Assembly: GCF_004792695.1 (NCBI RefSeq)
Contig: NZ_SRXU01000002.1
Span: forward strand, 62,001 to 126,000
Direction of reading: 5' to 3'
DNA: 64,000 nucleotides
Source of the DNA: Sphingomonas naasensis
GTDB lineage: Bacteria > Pseudomonadota > Alphaproteobacteria > Sphingomonadales > Sphingomonadaceae
Shown in pieces: positions 1 to 7,944 of the stretch (positions are counted from its first letter, which is position 1; every line of letters begins with the position of its first letter). The notes beneath the pieces are model-generated. The model ran no database searches and was not told where the DNA came from. It saw only the letters and a program-made list of their open reading frames with translations. A program made the translations under genes and the position numbers.

Positions 1-161
1 CCGCGGGCGGCTCGGACAGCCTCGAATGGGAAAGCGAGGCGTCGAACCACGGCGCCGCACCCCGCGCCTGGCTGCGCACCAAAGCCAATTCGATCGAAGG
101 TGGCACGAGCGAGATCCAGCTTAACATCATCGCCAAGCGGATATTGGATTTGCCGAGCTGA
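1..161 (+). CDS. acyl-CoA dehydrogenase, C-terminal fragment (5' end outside window)
   Basis: The frame is open from the window edge to a TGA at 159-161 and gives 52 residues. It contains the segment SIEGGTSEIQLNIIAKRIL, the hallmark C-terminal helix of acyl-CoA dehydrogenases: the GGTSEIQ motif contacts FAD and precedes the final helix. Such enzymes oxidise acyl-CoA to 2-enoyl-CoA using FAD. The next gene downstream is a shorter acyl-CoA dehydrogenase lacking this motif. The two probably form a long/short pair like the one at 15132-17588. The rest of the protein cannot be seen. Confidence 0.9.
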   Translation, partial: AGGSDSLEWESEASNHGAAPRAWLRTKANSIEGGTSEIQLNIIAKRILDLPS

Positions 162-167
162 CATAAA

Positions 168-300
168 CCCTCTCCCGCTTTCGCGGGAGAGGAGCGAGAC
201 TTGGCAGCTTGCTGCCTAGTCGCAGCGGTGAGGGTCTTCTTCTTGCCCGCGCCAAAGAAGAAGGCCCTCACCCGACCTCTCCCGCGAAAGCGGGAGAGGG
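168..300 (+). repeat. dispersed palindromic repeat, family R, copy 1
   Basis: About 133 bases bounded by CCCTCTCCCGC...GCGGGAGAGGG, with an internal GCTTTCGC/GCGAAAGC type hairpin at each end. The middle has a run TTGGCAGCTTGCTGCC and the paired arms GAAGAAGGCCCTCACC and GGTGAGGGTCTTCTTC. A near-identical copy lies at 16227-16361 in the same plus orientation. Both copies sit between a long and a short acyl-CoA dehydrogenase gene. It could fold into a cruciform or long RNA stem in the intercistronic transcript. The small ORFs read through it are artefacts. Confidence 0.85.
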
Positions 301-321
301 AGCAGAAGAGAGAAGAAGAAA

Positions 322-1425
322 ATGCCCCTCTACCTCACCGACGAACAGCAGATGCTCCGCGACACCGCGAAGGACTTCGTCGCCGAGCACGCGCCCGTAA
401 GCCACATGCGCGCCTTGCGCGATGCGAACGACGCCACCGGCTTCTCGCGCGATCTGTGGAAGCAGTTCGCCGAGCTCGGCCTAACCGGCATTCTGATCCC
501 CGAGTCCGACAACGGCCTCGGCCTCGGCCATGTCGAGGCGGGCGTCGTGCTCGAGGAGATCGGCCGCAACCTCTCGCCCTCGCCCTTCCTCACCACCGCC
601 GTCGCCGCGGTCGAGGCGCTCAAGGGCACGCCCCACGCCGCGCGCTGGTTCCCCGGCATTCTCGCCGGCGAGACCGTCGCCGCGCTCGCGATCGACGAAC
701 GCGCCAAGCATGACGGCCGCATCGAAATGAAGGCCGAGCGTTCGGGCAACGGCTTCCGCCTCACCGGCGCCAAGCAGTTCGTCACCCACGGCCATGTCGC
801 CGATCTGCTCCTCGTCGCCGCCGCGACCGGGCACGGCACCACGCTCTTCGCCGTCCCCACCGACACCAAGGGCCTCACCGCCGATCCGCAGCGCCTCGCC
901 GATGCCAGCCTCGCCGCGCGCATCACCTTCGACGGCGTCGAAGTCGATGCCGATGCGGTGGTCGGCGAAGTCGATCAGGCCCCCCTCGCCCGCCTGCTCG
1001 CCGCGGGCCGCACCGGCGCCTCGGCCGAATTGCTCGGCGTCGGCGGCGGCGCGATGGACATGACCGTGTCCTATCTCAAGGAGCGCAAGCAGTTCGGCGC
1101 GGTTATCGGCAGCTTCCAGGCCCTCCAGCACCGCGCCGCGCATCTCTACAGCGAGATGGAAGTCGCCCGCGCTGCCGTGCTCAAGGCGCAGCAACTGCTC
1201 GACGCGGGCGACGAGCGCGCCACCGACGCCGTCTCGGTCGCCAAGGCAATGACCAGCCTCGCCACTACGCTCGCGGTGCAGGAGGGCATCCAGATGCATG
1301 GCGGCATCGGGATGACCGACGAATATGATATCGGCTTCTACATGAAGCGCGCCCGAGTCCTCGCCGAGCTGTTCGGCGACAGTAATTTCCACGCCGATGC
1401 GCTGGCGCAGGCGGCGGGATATTGA
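322..1425 (+). CDS. acyl-CoA dehydrogenase, short type (367 aa)
   Basis: FAD-dependent acyl-CoA dehydrogenase family. The N-terminal helical domain starts LTDEQQMLRDTAKDFV. The middle beta domain includes GAKQFVTHG (about 153-161), and the C-terminal helical domain includes QMHGGIGMTDEYDIGF (about 324-339). The C-terminal GGTSEIQ motif of long family members is absent. This is typical of the small subunit of alpha2-beta2 acyl-CoA dehydrogenases described for steroid and other CoA-ester side-chain oxidation. The likely partner is the gene ending at 161. The heteromeric assembly and any specific substrate are inference. The ATG at 322 is the first after the repeat and fits the family start. Confidence 0.9.
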   Translation: MPLYLTDEQQMLRDTAKDFVAEHAPVSHMRALRDANDATGFSRDLWKQFAELGLTGILIPESDNGLGLGHVEAGVVLEEIGRNLSPSPFLTTAVAAVEALKGTPHAARWFPGILAGETVAALAIDERAKHDGRIEMKAERSGNGFRLTGAKQFVTHGHVADLLLVAAATGHGTTLFAVPTDTKGLTADPQRLADASLAARITFDGVEVDADAVVGEVDQAPLARLLAAGRTGASAELLGVGGGAMDMTVSYLKERKQFGAVIGSFQALQHRAAHLYSEMEVARAAVLKAQQLLDAGDERATDAVSVAKAMTSLATTLAVQEGIQMHGGIGMTDEYDIGFYMKRARVLAELFGDSNFHADALAQAAGY

Positions 1426-1446
1426 TGGCGTCCCTACATCTCGTGC

Positions 1447-1558
1447 CGTCACCCCCGCGAAAGCGGGGGCCCATCTCGTGCAGAAGCAACGAGATACAAC
1501 AGCTGTTATGCACGTGGCACATTCCGGAGATGGGTCCCCGCCTTCGCGGGGATGACGG
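1447..1558. repeat. REP-like element, family S, copy A
   Basis: Paired hairpins CGTCACCCCCGCGAAAGC...CCCATCTC at the left and GAGATGGGTCCCC...GGGGATGACGG at the right, so the whole unit is also an inverted repeat. Related copies are at 7828-7933, 25903-26001 (decayed) and 56982-57088, and a minimal half unit at 17666-17703. An in-frame ATG at 1552 belongs to this repeat and is probably not the start of the thioesterase gene that follows. Confidence 0.85.
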
Positions 1559-1572
1559 TTTGCGGGAAAATC

Positions 1573-2457
1573 ATGCCTGAACCCACCCCAGCCGAGCTCG
1601 TAGCCCAGCTCACCACCCTCCTCGACGTCGAGGAGATCGACACCGACCTGTATCGCGGCCCCCGCCTCCCCGGCGGCGTCGGCCGCGTGTTCGGCGGGCA
1701 GGTCATCGCGCAGGCGCTCCAGGCCGCGCAGCGCTCGGTGGAAGGCGACAAGACCGCCCACTCGCTCCACGCCTATTTCATGCGCCCCGGCGACGAGAAC
1801 CACCCGATCATCTTCCGCGTCGTCCGCGATTTCGAAGGCCGCAGCTTCGCCAATCGCCGCGTCATCGCGATGCAGAAGGGCCAGCCGATCCTCAACATGA
1901 CGGCGAGCTTCCAGACGCCGTCCGAAGGCCTGCACCATCAGGACGCGATGCCCGACGTCCCCGATCCGGACTCGCTCAGGTCCGAACGCGAGCTGCGCGA
2001 GCAGATCCGCGATCAGGTTCCGGACAAGTTCCGCCGCTTCTTCCTGCGCGCCCGCCCGATCGAGATCCGCCCGGTCAATCCGCGCAACTGGTTCGCGCCG
2101 GACAAGATCGAGCCGCACCAGCACAGTTGGTTTCGCGTCATCGCGCCCTTGCCCGACGATCTCGCGCTCCACCGCGCGATGCTGGCCTATGCCAGCGACA
2201 TGACCCTGCTCGGCACCTGCCTGCTCCCCCACGGCGTCAGCTGGATGACCGGCGACGTCCAGACCGCGAGCCTCGATCATGCGATCTGGCTGCACGAGCC
2301 GTTCCGCTTCGACGAATGGCTGCTCTACACCACCGACAGTCCATGGTCCGGGCATTCGCGCGGGTTCAATCGCGGCAAGATCTACGCGCGCGACGGCCGC
2401 CTCGTCGCCAGCGTAACCCAGGAAGGTCTGATCCGCTTGCGCAACGACCGCGAGTAG
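1573..2457 (+). CDS. tesB: acyl-CoA thioesterase II (TesB family)
   Basis: Double hot-dog thioesterase of 294 residues that hydrolyses acyl-CoA to free acid and CoA in the cytoplasm. The first hot-dog has the helix motif VFGGQVIAQALQAA, then LHAYFMRPGD. The second has LAYASDMTLLGT with the catalytic Asp, SLDHAIWLHEPFR, and the C-terminal VASVTQEGLIR containing the catalytic Gln. The length matches TesB (about 285-290). An in-frame ATG at 1552 lies in a REP-like repeat, so the ATG at 1573 (MPEPTPAELV) is preferred. It lies with acyl-CoA dehydrogenase genes, suggesting release or overflow of CoA esters from the same pathway. Confidence 0.93.
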   Translation: MPEPTPAELVAQLTTLLDVEEIDTDLYRGPRLPGGVGRVFGGQVIAQALQAAQRSVEGDKTAHSLHAYFMRPGDENHPIIFRVVRDFEGRSFANRRVIAMQKGQPILNMTASFQTPSEGLHHQDAMPDVPDPDSLRSERELREQIRDQVPDKFRRFFLRARPIEIRPVNPRNWFAPDKIEPHQHSWFRVIAPLPDDLALHRAMLAYASDMTLLGTCLLPHGVSWMTGDVQTASLDHAIWLHEPFRFDEWLLYTTDSPWSGHSRGFNRGKIYARDGRLVASVTQEGLIRLRNDRE

Positions 2458-2473
2458 CGGCAAAGAGCGTCGC

Positions 2474-3367
2474 ATGACGACGCGCAGCTTCCCCTATGTC
2501 ACGCTCGACGTGTTCACCGACACCCGCTTCGGCGGCAATCCGCTCGCGGTGTTCACCGCCGCCGAGGGGCTGCGCGACGCCGAGATGCAGTCGCTCGCCG
2601 CCGAGATGAACTATAGCGAGACGACCTTCGTGCTGCCGCCCGCCGACCCGGCCAACACCGCGCGCGTCCGCATCTTCCATCGCACCGCCGAGATGCCCTT
2701 CGCCGGCCATCCCAATGTCGGCACCGGCTATGTCCTTGCCGGGCTGCGTCCCGAAGCCGGCGACGTGCTGCGCTTCGAGGAGATCGCCGGGCTCGTCGAG
2801 ATCCGCATCGCGCGCGACGCCACAGGCAATGCCGTCGGCGCCGAGATCGACGCGCCGCAGCCGCTCACCGTCCTCGGCACACTGCCGGTGGCGGCGATCG
2901 CGCCATGCATCGGGCTCGTGCCCGCCGACCTCGTCACCACCACGCACATCCCGACCCGCGCCAGCGTCGGCGTCGATTTCACTCTCGTCGAAGTCACGCA
3001 CGACGCGCTCGCCCGCGCGCTTCCCGATATCGCCACCTATCGCCGCGTCGCCGAGGCGCATCTCGGTGCGGGCGATCGGCTGTCGATCTTCCTCTATGCC
3101 CGCGACGGCAACAGCATCCGCGCGCGCATGTTCTCGCCGCTCTCGGGCACTTGGGAAGACCCGGCGACGGGCAGCGCCAACGCCACGCTCGCGGCCTTGC
3201 TGCTGTCGATCCTCGGCGGCGACGAAGCGCGTTTCGACGTTACCCAGGGAGTCGAGATGGGCCGGCCCAGCACGCTTCGCCTCCGGGCATGGCGCGCCGC
3301 GAACGGCATCCGCGCCAGCGTCGGCGGCAGCTGCGTCCCCGTGCTGCGCGGCGCGGCGACGCTCTAG
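2474..3367 (+). CDS. PhzF family protein (phenazine biosynthesis-like isomerase/epimerase fold)
   Basis: 297 residues with the PhzF signature: LDVFTDTRFGGNPLAVF at the N-terminus, then EMNYSETTFV, whose Glu corresponds to the proton-shuttling Glu of PhzF, and PFAGHPNVGTGYVL. The second half contains WEDPATGSANATLAALL. The fold is two pseudo-symmetric diaminopimelate-epimerase-like domains. Nothing nearby suggests phenazine synthesis, so the substrate is unknown. It starts 16 bases after the thioesterase gene and may be cotranscribed with it. Confidence 0.9.
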   Translation: MTTRSFPYVTLDVFTDTRFGGNPLAVFTAAEGLRDAEMQSLAAEMNYSETTFVLPPADPANTARVRIFHRTAEMPFAGHPNVGTGYVLAGLRPEAGDVLRFEEIAGLVEIRIARDATGNAVGAEIDAPQPLTVLGTLPVAAIAPCIGLVPADLVTTTHIPTRASVGVDFTLVEVTHDALARALPDIATYRRVAEAHLGAGDRLSIFLYARDGNSIRARMFSPLSGTWEDPATGSANATLAALLLSILGGDEARFDVTQGVEMGRPSTLRLRAWRAANGIRASVGGSCVPVLRGAATL

Positions 3368-3457
3368 CCGCCGCCCGCTTCCGCCAAATCGATTGCGCGA
3401 TCCGCGCCGCGTCTGCATGCTCCGGCAGATATGCCGGCCCGGGCAAATGGAGGTGCG

Positions 3458-4102
3458 ATGAACGTCTTTGTCAGCGTGGCGACCGGCCTCAGTCCCGAGC
3501 AGGAAGCGTTCGTCGATGCCGTGGAGAACCGGCTGCGCGCCATCGGTCTCGTGCCCTGCACGATCGGGCGGAACACCTTCAGCACCGAAGCGCCGCTTCA
3601 GGCCGTCGTCCATCTGATGAGGCGCTGCGCCGGCACCGTGGTGATCGCGCTCGAGCGCTATCGCTTCGACGCGGGGCTCGAGCGGCCGGGCTCGGCGAAG
3701 GAGAAGCCGCTGGGGCCGGTGCGCTTCCCGACCGCGTGGAACCAGATCGAGGCGGCGATGGCCTATAGCCGCCACCTGCCGCTCCTCGTGCTCGTCGACG
3801 AGAGCCTGCGTTGCGACGGTCTGCTCGAAAAGGGCAATGACTGGTATGTCCACGAGCTGGCGATCGATCCGGCGGAATTGAACGGCCCCGCGTTCGGCGG
3901 TCTGCTCAACGATTGGCGCGCGCGCCTCGTCGCGCAGCCGGAGCCGGCCGCCGCGGAGCCCGCAGCCGCGCTCGATCCCGCGAAGATGTCGGTCGGCCAG
4001 TTGATCGCGGCGCTCAAGCCCGCGCAGCTCTGGACCGCGCTCGTCACGCTCGGCGGCGCGCTGGCCGGCGCCTTCGCGCTCGGCATGAAGCTCGCCGGCT
4101 GA
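3458..4102 (+). CDS. TIR-like domain protein with C-terminal membrane anchor
   Basis: 214 residues. The N-terminal part (about 1-155) reads as a Rossmann-like alpha/beta domain of the TIR-like, predicted nucleotide-binding kind: FVSVATGLSPEQEAFV, then GTVVIALERYRF, then AWNQIEAAMAYS followed by LPLLVLVDE. W94 and E98 sit where the W-x3-E of NAD-cleaving TIR domains lies. A Pro/Ala-rich linker (160-176) leads to one hydrophobic segment (about 191-210). The GGAGGT at 3449-3454 favours the ATG at 3458 over 3431. Enzymatic activity and any defence role are inference. The gene stands alone, with no recognisable nucleotide cyclase or other partner beside it. Confidence 0.6.
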   Translation: MNVFVSVATGLSPEQEAFVDAVENRLRAIGLVPCTIGRNTFSTEAPLQAVVHLMRRCAGTVVIALERYRFDAGLERPGSAKEKPLGPVRFPTAWNQIEAAMAYSRHLPLLVLVDESLRCDGLLEKGNDWYVHELAIDPAELNGPAFGGLLNDWRARLVAQPEPAAAEPAAALDPAKMSVGQLIAALKPAQLWTALVTLGGALAGAFALGMKLAG

Positions 4103-4123
4103 CGCGCGCCGTCGCCGGCTGCG

Positions 4124-4837
4124 CTAATTGCCCTTGGGCCGCACCACCATGTTGTACGGCACGTAGAGGAACACCTCGGTCAGCCCGGCGCGCGACCATT
4201 CGACCGGGCGGTCGAGCCCCTTGATCTCGACGCCGTAATCGGGCCCGAGCCGCCCCGAGACCGCCTTGGCGTCCGCGGCGATGATGTCGAGTATCTCGCC
4301 GCGGAACTTGTCGGGGCCGACCAGCGATAGCGTGAGCTCGTCGCTGCCGCTGATCTCGGCGCGTCCCACCACGGGCACCGCCTTGACGAAGCGGCTGATC
4401 CGATCGCGGGCGACGGCGCCGTCGACGCCCGCCCCGATGCGCACCTTGGCGAGGAAGCTGGTGCGGTCCGTATCGGGGCGATTATCGGTGGTGAAGCCGA
4501 GGTTACGGTAGTTGGCGGCAGTCAGCGGCTCGACCACTTCGTCGCCCATCGCGAGCTCGACTCCGAACCGCGCCGCGACTTCGATCGCGCTCTTCACCAT
4601 GGCGAGGATCTCGCCGCGCCGCTTTTCCTGATCGCGCGTGTCGCCGGTGACGGTCACGGGCAGGATCGCGAAATCGGCGGCGCGGCGCAGCCCGACCACG
4701 GGGCGGCTCTCGTCGAAGCCGTCGGTCTCGCGCCGCGCCCCGGTCACGACGACCTCGGCCTGGCTGAAATCCTGCGCCAGCGCCGGCGTCGGCAGCAGCG
4801 TCAGGCAGGCGAACAGGATCCGGCGCGGCATCGACAT
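4124..4837 (-). CDS. SIMPL (DUF541) domain periplasmic protein
   Basis: 237 residues with a signal peptide (RRILFACLTLLPTPALAQ) followed by a SIMPL/DUF541 domain: FAILPVTVTGDTRDQEKR, a central LGFTTDNRPDTDRTSF, and a C-terminal VFLYVPYNMVVRP. Family members are periplasmic or outer-membrane-associated and poorly defined; some are linked to stress tolerance. A GGGGGGAAT lies just before the ATG at 4837. The gene is last in a minus-strand series after the SDR gene. Function cannot be stated more closely. Confidence 0.75.
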   Translation of the reverse strand: MSMPRRILFACLTLLPTPALAQDFSQAEVVVTGARRETDGFDESRPVVGLRRAADFAILPVTVTGDTRDQEKRRGEILAMVKSAIEVAARFGVELAMGDEVVEPLTAANYRNLGFTTDNRPDTDRTSFLAKVRIGAGVDGAVARDRISRFVKAVPVVGRAEISGSDELTLSLVGPDKFRGEILDIIAADAKAVSGRLGPDYGVEIKGLDRPVEWSRAGLTEVFLYVPYNMVVRPKGN

Positions 4838-4893
4838 GGCATTCCCCCCAAGCGTTTCGACGGAAGGCTGTCGCGCAACCGGGCCCAAGTCAA

Positions 4894-5691
4894 TCAGAAG
4901 GCGGGCTTGCCGAATTCCTGCCGCGTCACCGGATGGCTCGACGAGAGCCCGCCATCGACCACCCAGGCCTGGCCGTTGACATAGCTCGCCGCATCGCTGG
5001 CGAGGAACAGCGCCACCTGCGCGATCTCGTCGGGCACCCCGGCGCGGCGCAGCGGGTTGAGCTGGCCGAGCTTGTGCTCCTTGCCGACCTCGCGGGCATA
5101 ATCGAACGCGCGCTGGGTCATCCCCGTCTCGATCAGCCCCGGGCAGATCGCGTTGACCCGCACGTTCGAGGTGGCGAGCTGCTGCGCGGCGCTCTGGACG
5201 AGATTGATCACTCCCGCCTTGCTCGCCGAATAGGCCGGCCCGCCCGCACCCGAGCGCAGCCCCGCAACGCTCGCGGTGCACAGGATCGCACCACCCCCGG
5301 TTTGCTTTGCGCGCTCGACGATCTTCGGCCCGGCATGCTTGATCGCCAGCGCCGGCCCGATCAGGTTGACCCGCAGCACTTCGGTCCACAGTTCGACGCT
5401 GCTGTCGAAGATCCCTGCCGCGCCGCCCGAGATTCCGGCATTGGCGAAGAATATGTCCACGCCGCCGAACGCTTCGCACGCCGTGGCAACAAGCGCTTCT
5501 ACGTCGCTCTCCTTGCCGGCATCCATCGAAACCGCGATCGCATTGTCGAGTCCTTCGACGGTCGCGTAGACCTGCCCTGACATATCCGCCGCGACGACGC
5601 GCGCCCCCTCGGCGGCGAATGCCTGCGCCGTCGCGCGCCCGATCCCCGAGCCCGCGCCGGTGACGATGACGACCTTGTCCCTGAACCGCAT
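4894..5691 (-). CDS. short-chain dehydrogenase/reductase (SDR)
   Basis: Classical SDR of 265 residues. The nucleotide-binding motif TGAGSGIG is at about 11-18, the acidic residue at the end of strand 2 is in VVAADMSG (predicting NAD preference), then FANAGISGG, and the catalytic YSASK follows [11 protein letters not shown]. The C-terminus has [20 protein letters not shown]. It probably oxidises a hydroxyacyl-CoA or alcohol intermediate. It follows the APH-like kinase gene by 12 bases, so these are probably one transcription unit with the dehydrogenases upstream. Confidence 0.92.
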   Translation of the reverse strand: MRFRDKVVIVTGAGSGIGRATAQAFAAEGARVVAADMSGQVYATVEGLDNAIAVSMDAGKESDVEALVATACEAFGGVDIFFANAGISGGAAGIFDSSVELWTEVLRVNLIGPALAIKHAGPKIVERAKQTGGGAILCTASVAGLRSGAGGPAYSASKAGVINLVQSAAQQLATSNVRVNAICPGLIETGMTQRAFDYAREVGKEHKLGQLNPLRRAGVPDEIAQVALFLASDAASYVNGQAWVVDGGLSSSHPVTRQEFGKPAF

Positions 5692-5703
5692 GCCGCCTTC
5701 TCC

Positions 5704-6720
5704 CTATGCCCCGGCCTTCTCCGCGAACCCCCAGGCGGCGGCCGCCAGCCCCGGCAGCCGCTCCACCGTCTTCGCCGCCTCGGCGCTCGACGCGTTGCCG
5801 TCGATGATCCGCTTCTTGATCCCCTGCACGATGCCGGTGAGGCGGAACAGGTTGTACGCGAAATACCAGTTGAGATCGGGCACCCCGTCGCGCCCGGTCG
5901 CCGCGCAATAGCGCGCCACGACCGCCTCGATCGTCGGGATCCCGGTCTCGGGCCCGGTCAGCCCCTCCACCCCCGAACGCCCTTCGGGCGCGGTCACCCA
6001 GCTCATCAGGAAATAGGAGAAGTCGGCGAGCGGATCGCCGAGCGTCGACAGCTCCCAGTCGAGCACCGCGCGCACTTCCGGCGCCTCGGGCGCGAAGATC
6101 ATGTTGTCGATGCGGAAATCGCCATGGACGATGCTGGTCCGCGTCTGCGCCGGCACGGTGCGCGGCAGCCATTCGATCAGCCGCTCGACCTCGGGCATGT
6201 CGTCGGTCTGGCTCATCCGATATTGCTTCGACCAGCGCGCCACCTGCCGCTCGAAATAATTGCCCGGCTTGCCGTAATCGCCGAGCCCGATCGCCGCGTA
6301 ATCCACCGAATGCAGCGCCGCGAGCGTGTCGACGATCGCCTCGTACACCGCGGTTCGCCCGGCCGGCGCCATGTCCGGCAGCGCGCCGTCCCAGAAGGTC
6401 CGCCCCGCCACCATCTCCATCACGTAGAACGGCGCGCCGAGGACGTCGGGGTCCTCGCACAGCCCGAACGGCCGCGCGACCGGGAAGCCGGTGGGATGCA
6501 GCGCCGCGATCAGCCGATATTCGCGCTCGACCGCATGCGCCGAGGGCAGGATCGGGCCGAAGGGCTTGCGCCGCAGCACCCAGGCGCGGCCCCCCGCGTC
6601 GATCCGATAGGTCGGATTGCTCTGCCCGCCGGGGAATTTCGCCACCGTGAACGGCCCCGCGAAGCCGGCGACGTTCGCCGCCAGCCATTTCCCCAGCCGC
6701 GCTTCGTCGAGGTCGCTCAT
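5704..6720 (-). CDS. APH-like phosphotransferase (ACAD10/11 kinase-domain type)
   Basis: 338 residues of the aminoglycoside phosphotransferase/choline kinase fold. An N-lobe with GGQSNPTYRI and WVLRRKPFG is followed by the catalytic loop IVHGDFRIDNMIF and the metal-binding VLDWELSTLGDPLADF. The sequence matches the family whose vertebrate homologue is fused to acyl-CoA dehydrogenase in ACAD10/ACAD11, where it phosphorylates 4-hydroxyacyl-CoA. Here the dehydrogenase is a separate gene (7945-9228) in the same direction. The start overlaps the stop of the alcohol dehydrogenase gene by 4 bases. An antibiotic-resistance role is unlikely. Confidence 0.9.
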   Translation of the reverse strand: MSDLDEARLGKWLAANVAGFAGPFTVAKFPGGQSNPTYRIDAGGRAWVLRRKPFGPILPSAHAVEREYRLIAALHPTGFPVARPFGLCEDPDVLGAPFYVMEMVAGRTFWDGALPDMAPAGRTAVYEAIVDTLAALHSVDYAAIGLGDYGKPGNYFERQVARWSKQYRMSQTDDMPEVERLIEWLPRTVPAQTRTSIVHGDFRIDNMIFAPEAPEVRAVLDWELSTLGDPLADFSYFLMSWVTAPEGRSGVEGLTGPETGIPTIEAVVARYCAATGRDGVPDLNWYFAYNLFRLTGIVQGIKKRIIDGNASSAEAAKTVERLPGLAAAAWGFAEKAGA

Positions 6721-7802
6721 GCGAACTGGATCACCGAGCGCACGCTGTGCCCGTCGCGCAGCTTCGCCATCGCATCGTTGACGTCCTCGAGCCGGATCCG
6801 CTCGGCGACCATCGTGTCGAGATCGAGCAGCCCGTCGAGATACATCCGCACCAGCCGCGGCATGTCGATCGGGAAGCGCGTGCTCCCCAGCAGCGAGCCC
6901 TGGATCTTCCTGCCGGTGAGGAAGGTCGGCCCGGGCAGGCTGACATTGCCGCCCGGCGCGATCATCCCGAGGATCGTCGCGGTGCCCCCGCGGCGCAGGA
7001 TGTTCCAGGCGAGCTCGGCGGTGTTAGGCCGGCCGACCGCCTCGATCGCGTAATGCACCCCGCCCTCGGTGCGCTTGAGCACGTCCTTGACGATCGTCGC
7101 CGATCCCGGGTCGAGCGTCTCGGTCGCGCCGAGCTTCATCGCCAGCTCGCGCTTCTCGGGCATCGGATCGATCGCGAGGATCTGCCCCGCGCCGGCGATC
7201 TTGGCAGCGTTGATCGCCGCGAGCCCGATCCCGCCCGCGCCGATCACCGCGACGCTCTCGCCGGCACGCACCCGGCTGTCGTTGAAGATCGCCCCCGCGC
7301 CGGTGATCACCGCGCAGCCGAGCAGCGCCGCGCGGTCGAGCGGCATCGCCTTGTCGATCGCGACACAGGCATTCTCATGCACCAGCATCAGCTCGGCAAA
7401 GGCGGAGAGGTTGAGGAAAGGCGCCAGCGGTGTGCCGTCGGCGAGCCGCAGCCGCGGCTCGGCATCCGCCGGGCGCCGCGTCGACGGATCGATGCACAGG
7501 GACGGCCGCCCGGTGACGCACATCTCGCACGATCCGCAGAACACCGTGAAGAAGGTGATGACGTGATCGCCGGGCTTCAAATGCGCGACATCCGAGCCCA
7601 CCGCCTCGACGACGCCCGCCGCCTCGTGCCCCGGCACCGTCGGCATCGGATGCGGGAAGGCCCCGTCGACGAAATGCAGGTCCGAACGGCACACCCCGCA
7701 CGCCACGGTGCGGATCAGCACCTCGCGCGGCCCGGGTTTGTCCACCCGCACCTCGGTGATCTCCAGCGGCTTGCCGGCTTCGAAAAGGACTGCTGCTTTC
7801 AT
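6717..7802 (-). CDS. zinc-dependent alcohol dehydrogenase (MDR family)
   Basis: 361 residues. Catalytic zinc ligands sit in CGVCRSDLHF (C38) and PGHEAAGVVE (H59). A full structural-zinc lobe is present with four cysteines in CGSCEMCVTGRPSLC. The Rossmann motif is VIGAGGIGLAAINAA, followed by ILAIDPMPEKR, which suggests NAD. It oxidises a primary or secondary alcohol or an hydroxyacyl intermediate. The 4-base overlap with the kinase gene downstream indicates translational coupling. A REP-like element separates it from the acyl-CoA dehydrogenase upstream. Confidence 0.92.
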   Translation of the reverse strand: MKAAVLFEAGKPLEITEVRVDKPGPREVLIRTVACGVCRSDLHFVDGAFPHPMPTVPGHEAAGVVEAVGSDVAHLKPGDHVITFFTVFCGSCEMCVTGRPSLCIDPSTRRPADAEPRLRLADGTPLAPFLNLSAFAELMLVHENACVAIDKAMPLDRAALLGCAVITGAGAIFNDSRVRAGESVAVIGAGGIGLAAINAAKIAGAGQILAIDPMPEKRELAMKLGATETLDPGSATIVKDVLKRTEGGVHYAIEAVGRPNTAELAWNILRRGGTATILGMIAPGGNVSLPGPTFLTGRKIQGSLLGSTRFPIDMPRLVRMYLDGLLDLDTMVAERIRLEDVNDAMAKLRDGHSVRSVIQFA

Positions 7803-7827
7803 CTCTGCTCCGTAGTCGCTTTTTTGT

Positions 7828-7933
7828 CGTCACCCCCGCGAAAGCGGGGGCCCATCTCCCGCAACATCCACAATCGCTCCGGTGCGTTTGCCGCTCATCC
7901 GGGAGATGGGTCCCCGCTTTCGCGGGGATGACG
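7828..7933. repeat. REP-like element, family S, copy B
   Basis: The same architecture as the unit at 1447-1558: a left hairpin CACCCCCGCGAAAGCGGGGG plus CCCATCTCCCG, a spacer, then CGGGAGATGGGTCCCC and the right hairpin CTTTCGCGGGG. It lies between the ACAD11-like dehydrogenase and alcohol dehydrogenase genes, inside the presumed minus-strand transcript, where it could modulate mRNA stability. Confidence 0.85.
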
Positions 7934-7944
7934 ATTGTTTTGGT

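Noticed and set aside
481..2475. 664-residue open frame on the minus strand across the acyl-CoA dehydrogenase and thioesterase genes
   Set aside because: It is antisense to two clear enzyme genes; its composition (Arg, Glu, Gly, Ala, His repeats) is typical of the mirror frame in very GC-rich DNA.
5704..6720. aminoglycoside resistance gene
   Set aside because: The phosphotransferase motifs are present, but sequence type and operon context match the ACAD10/11 kinase group instead.
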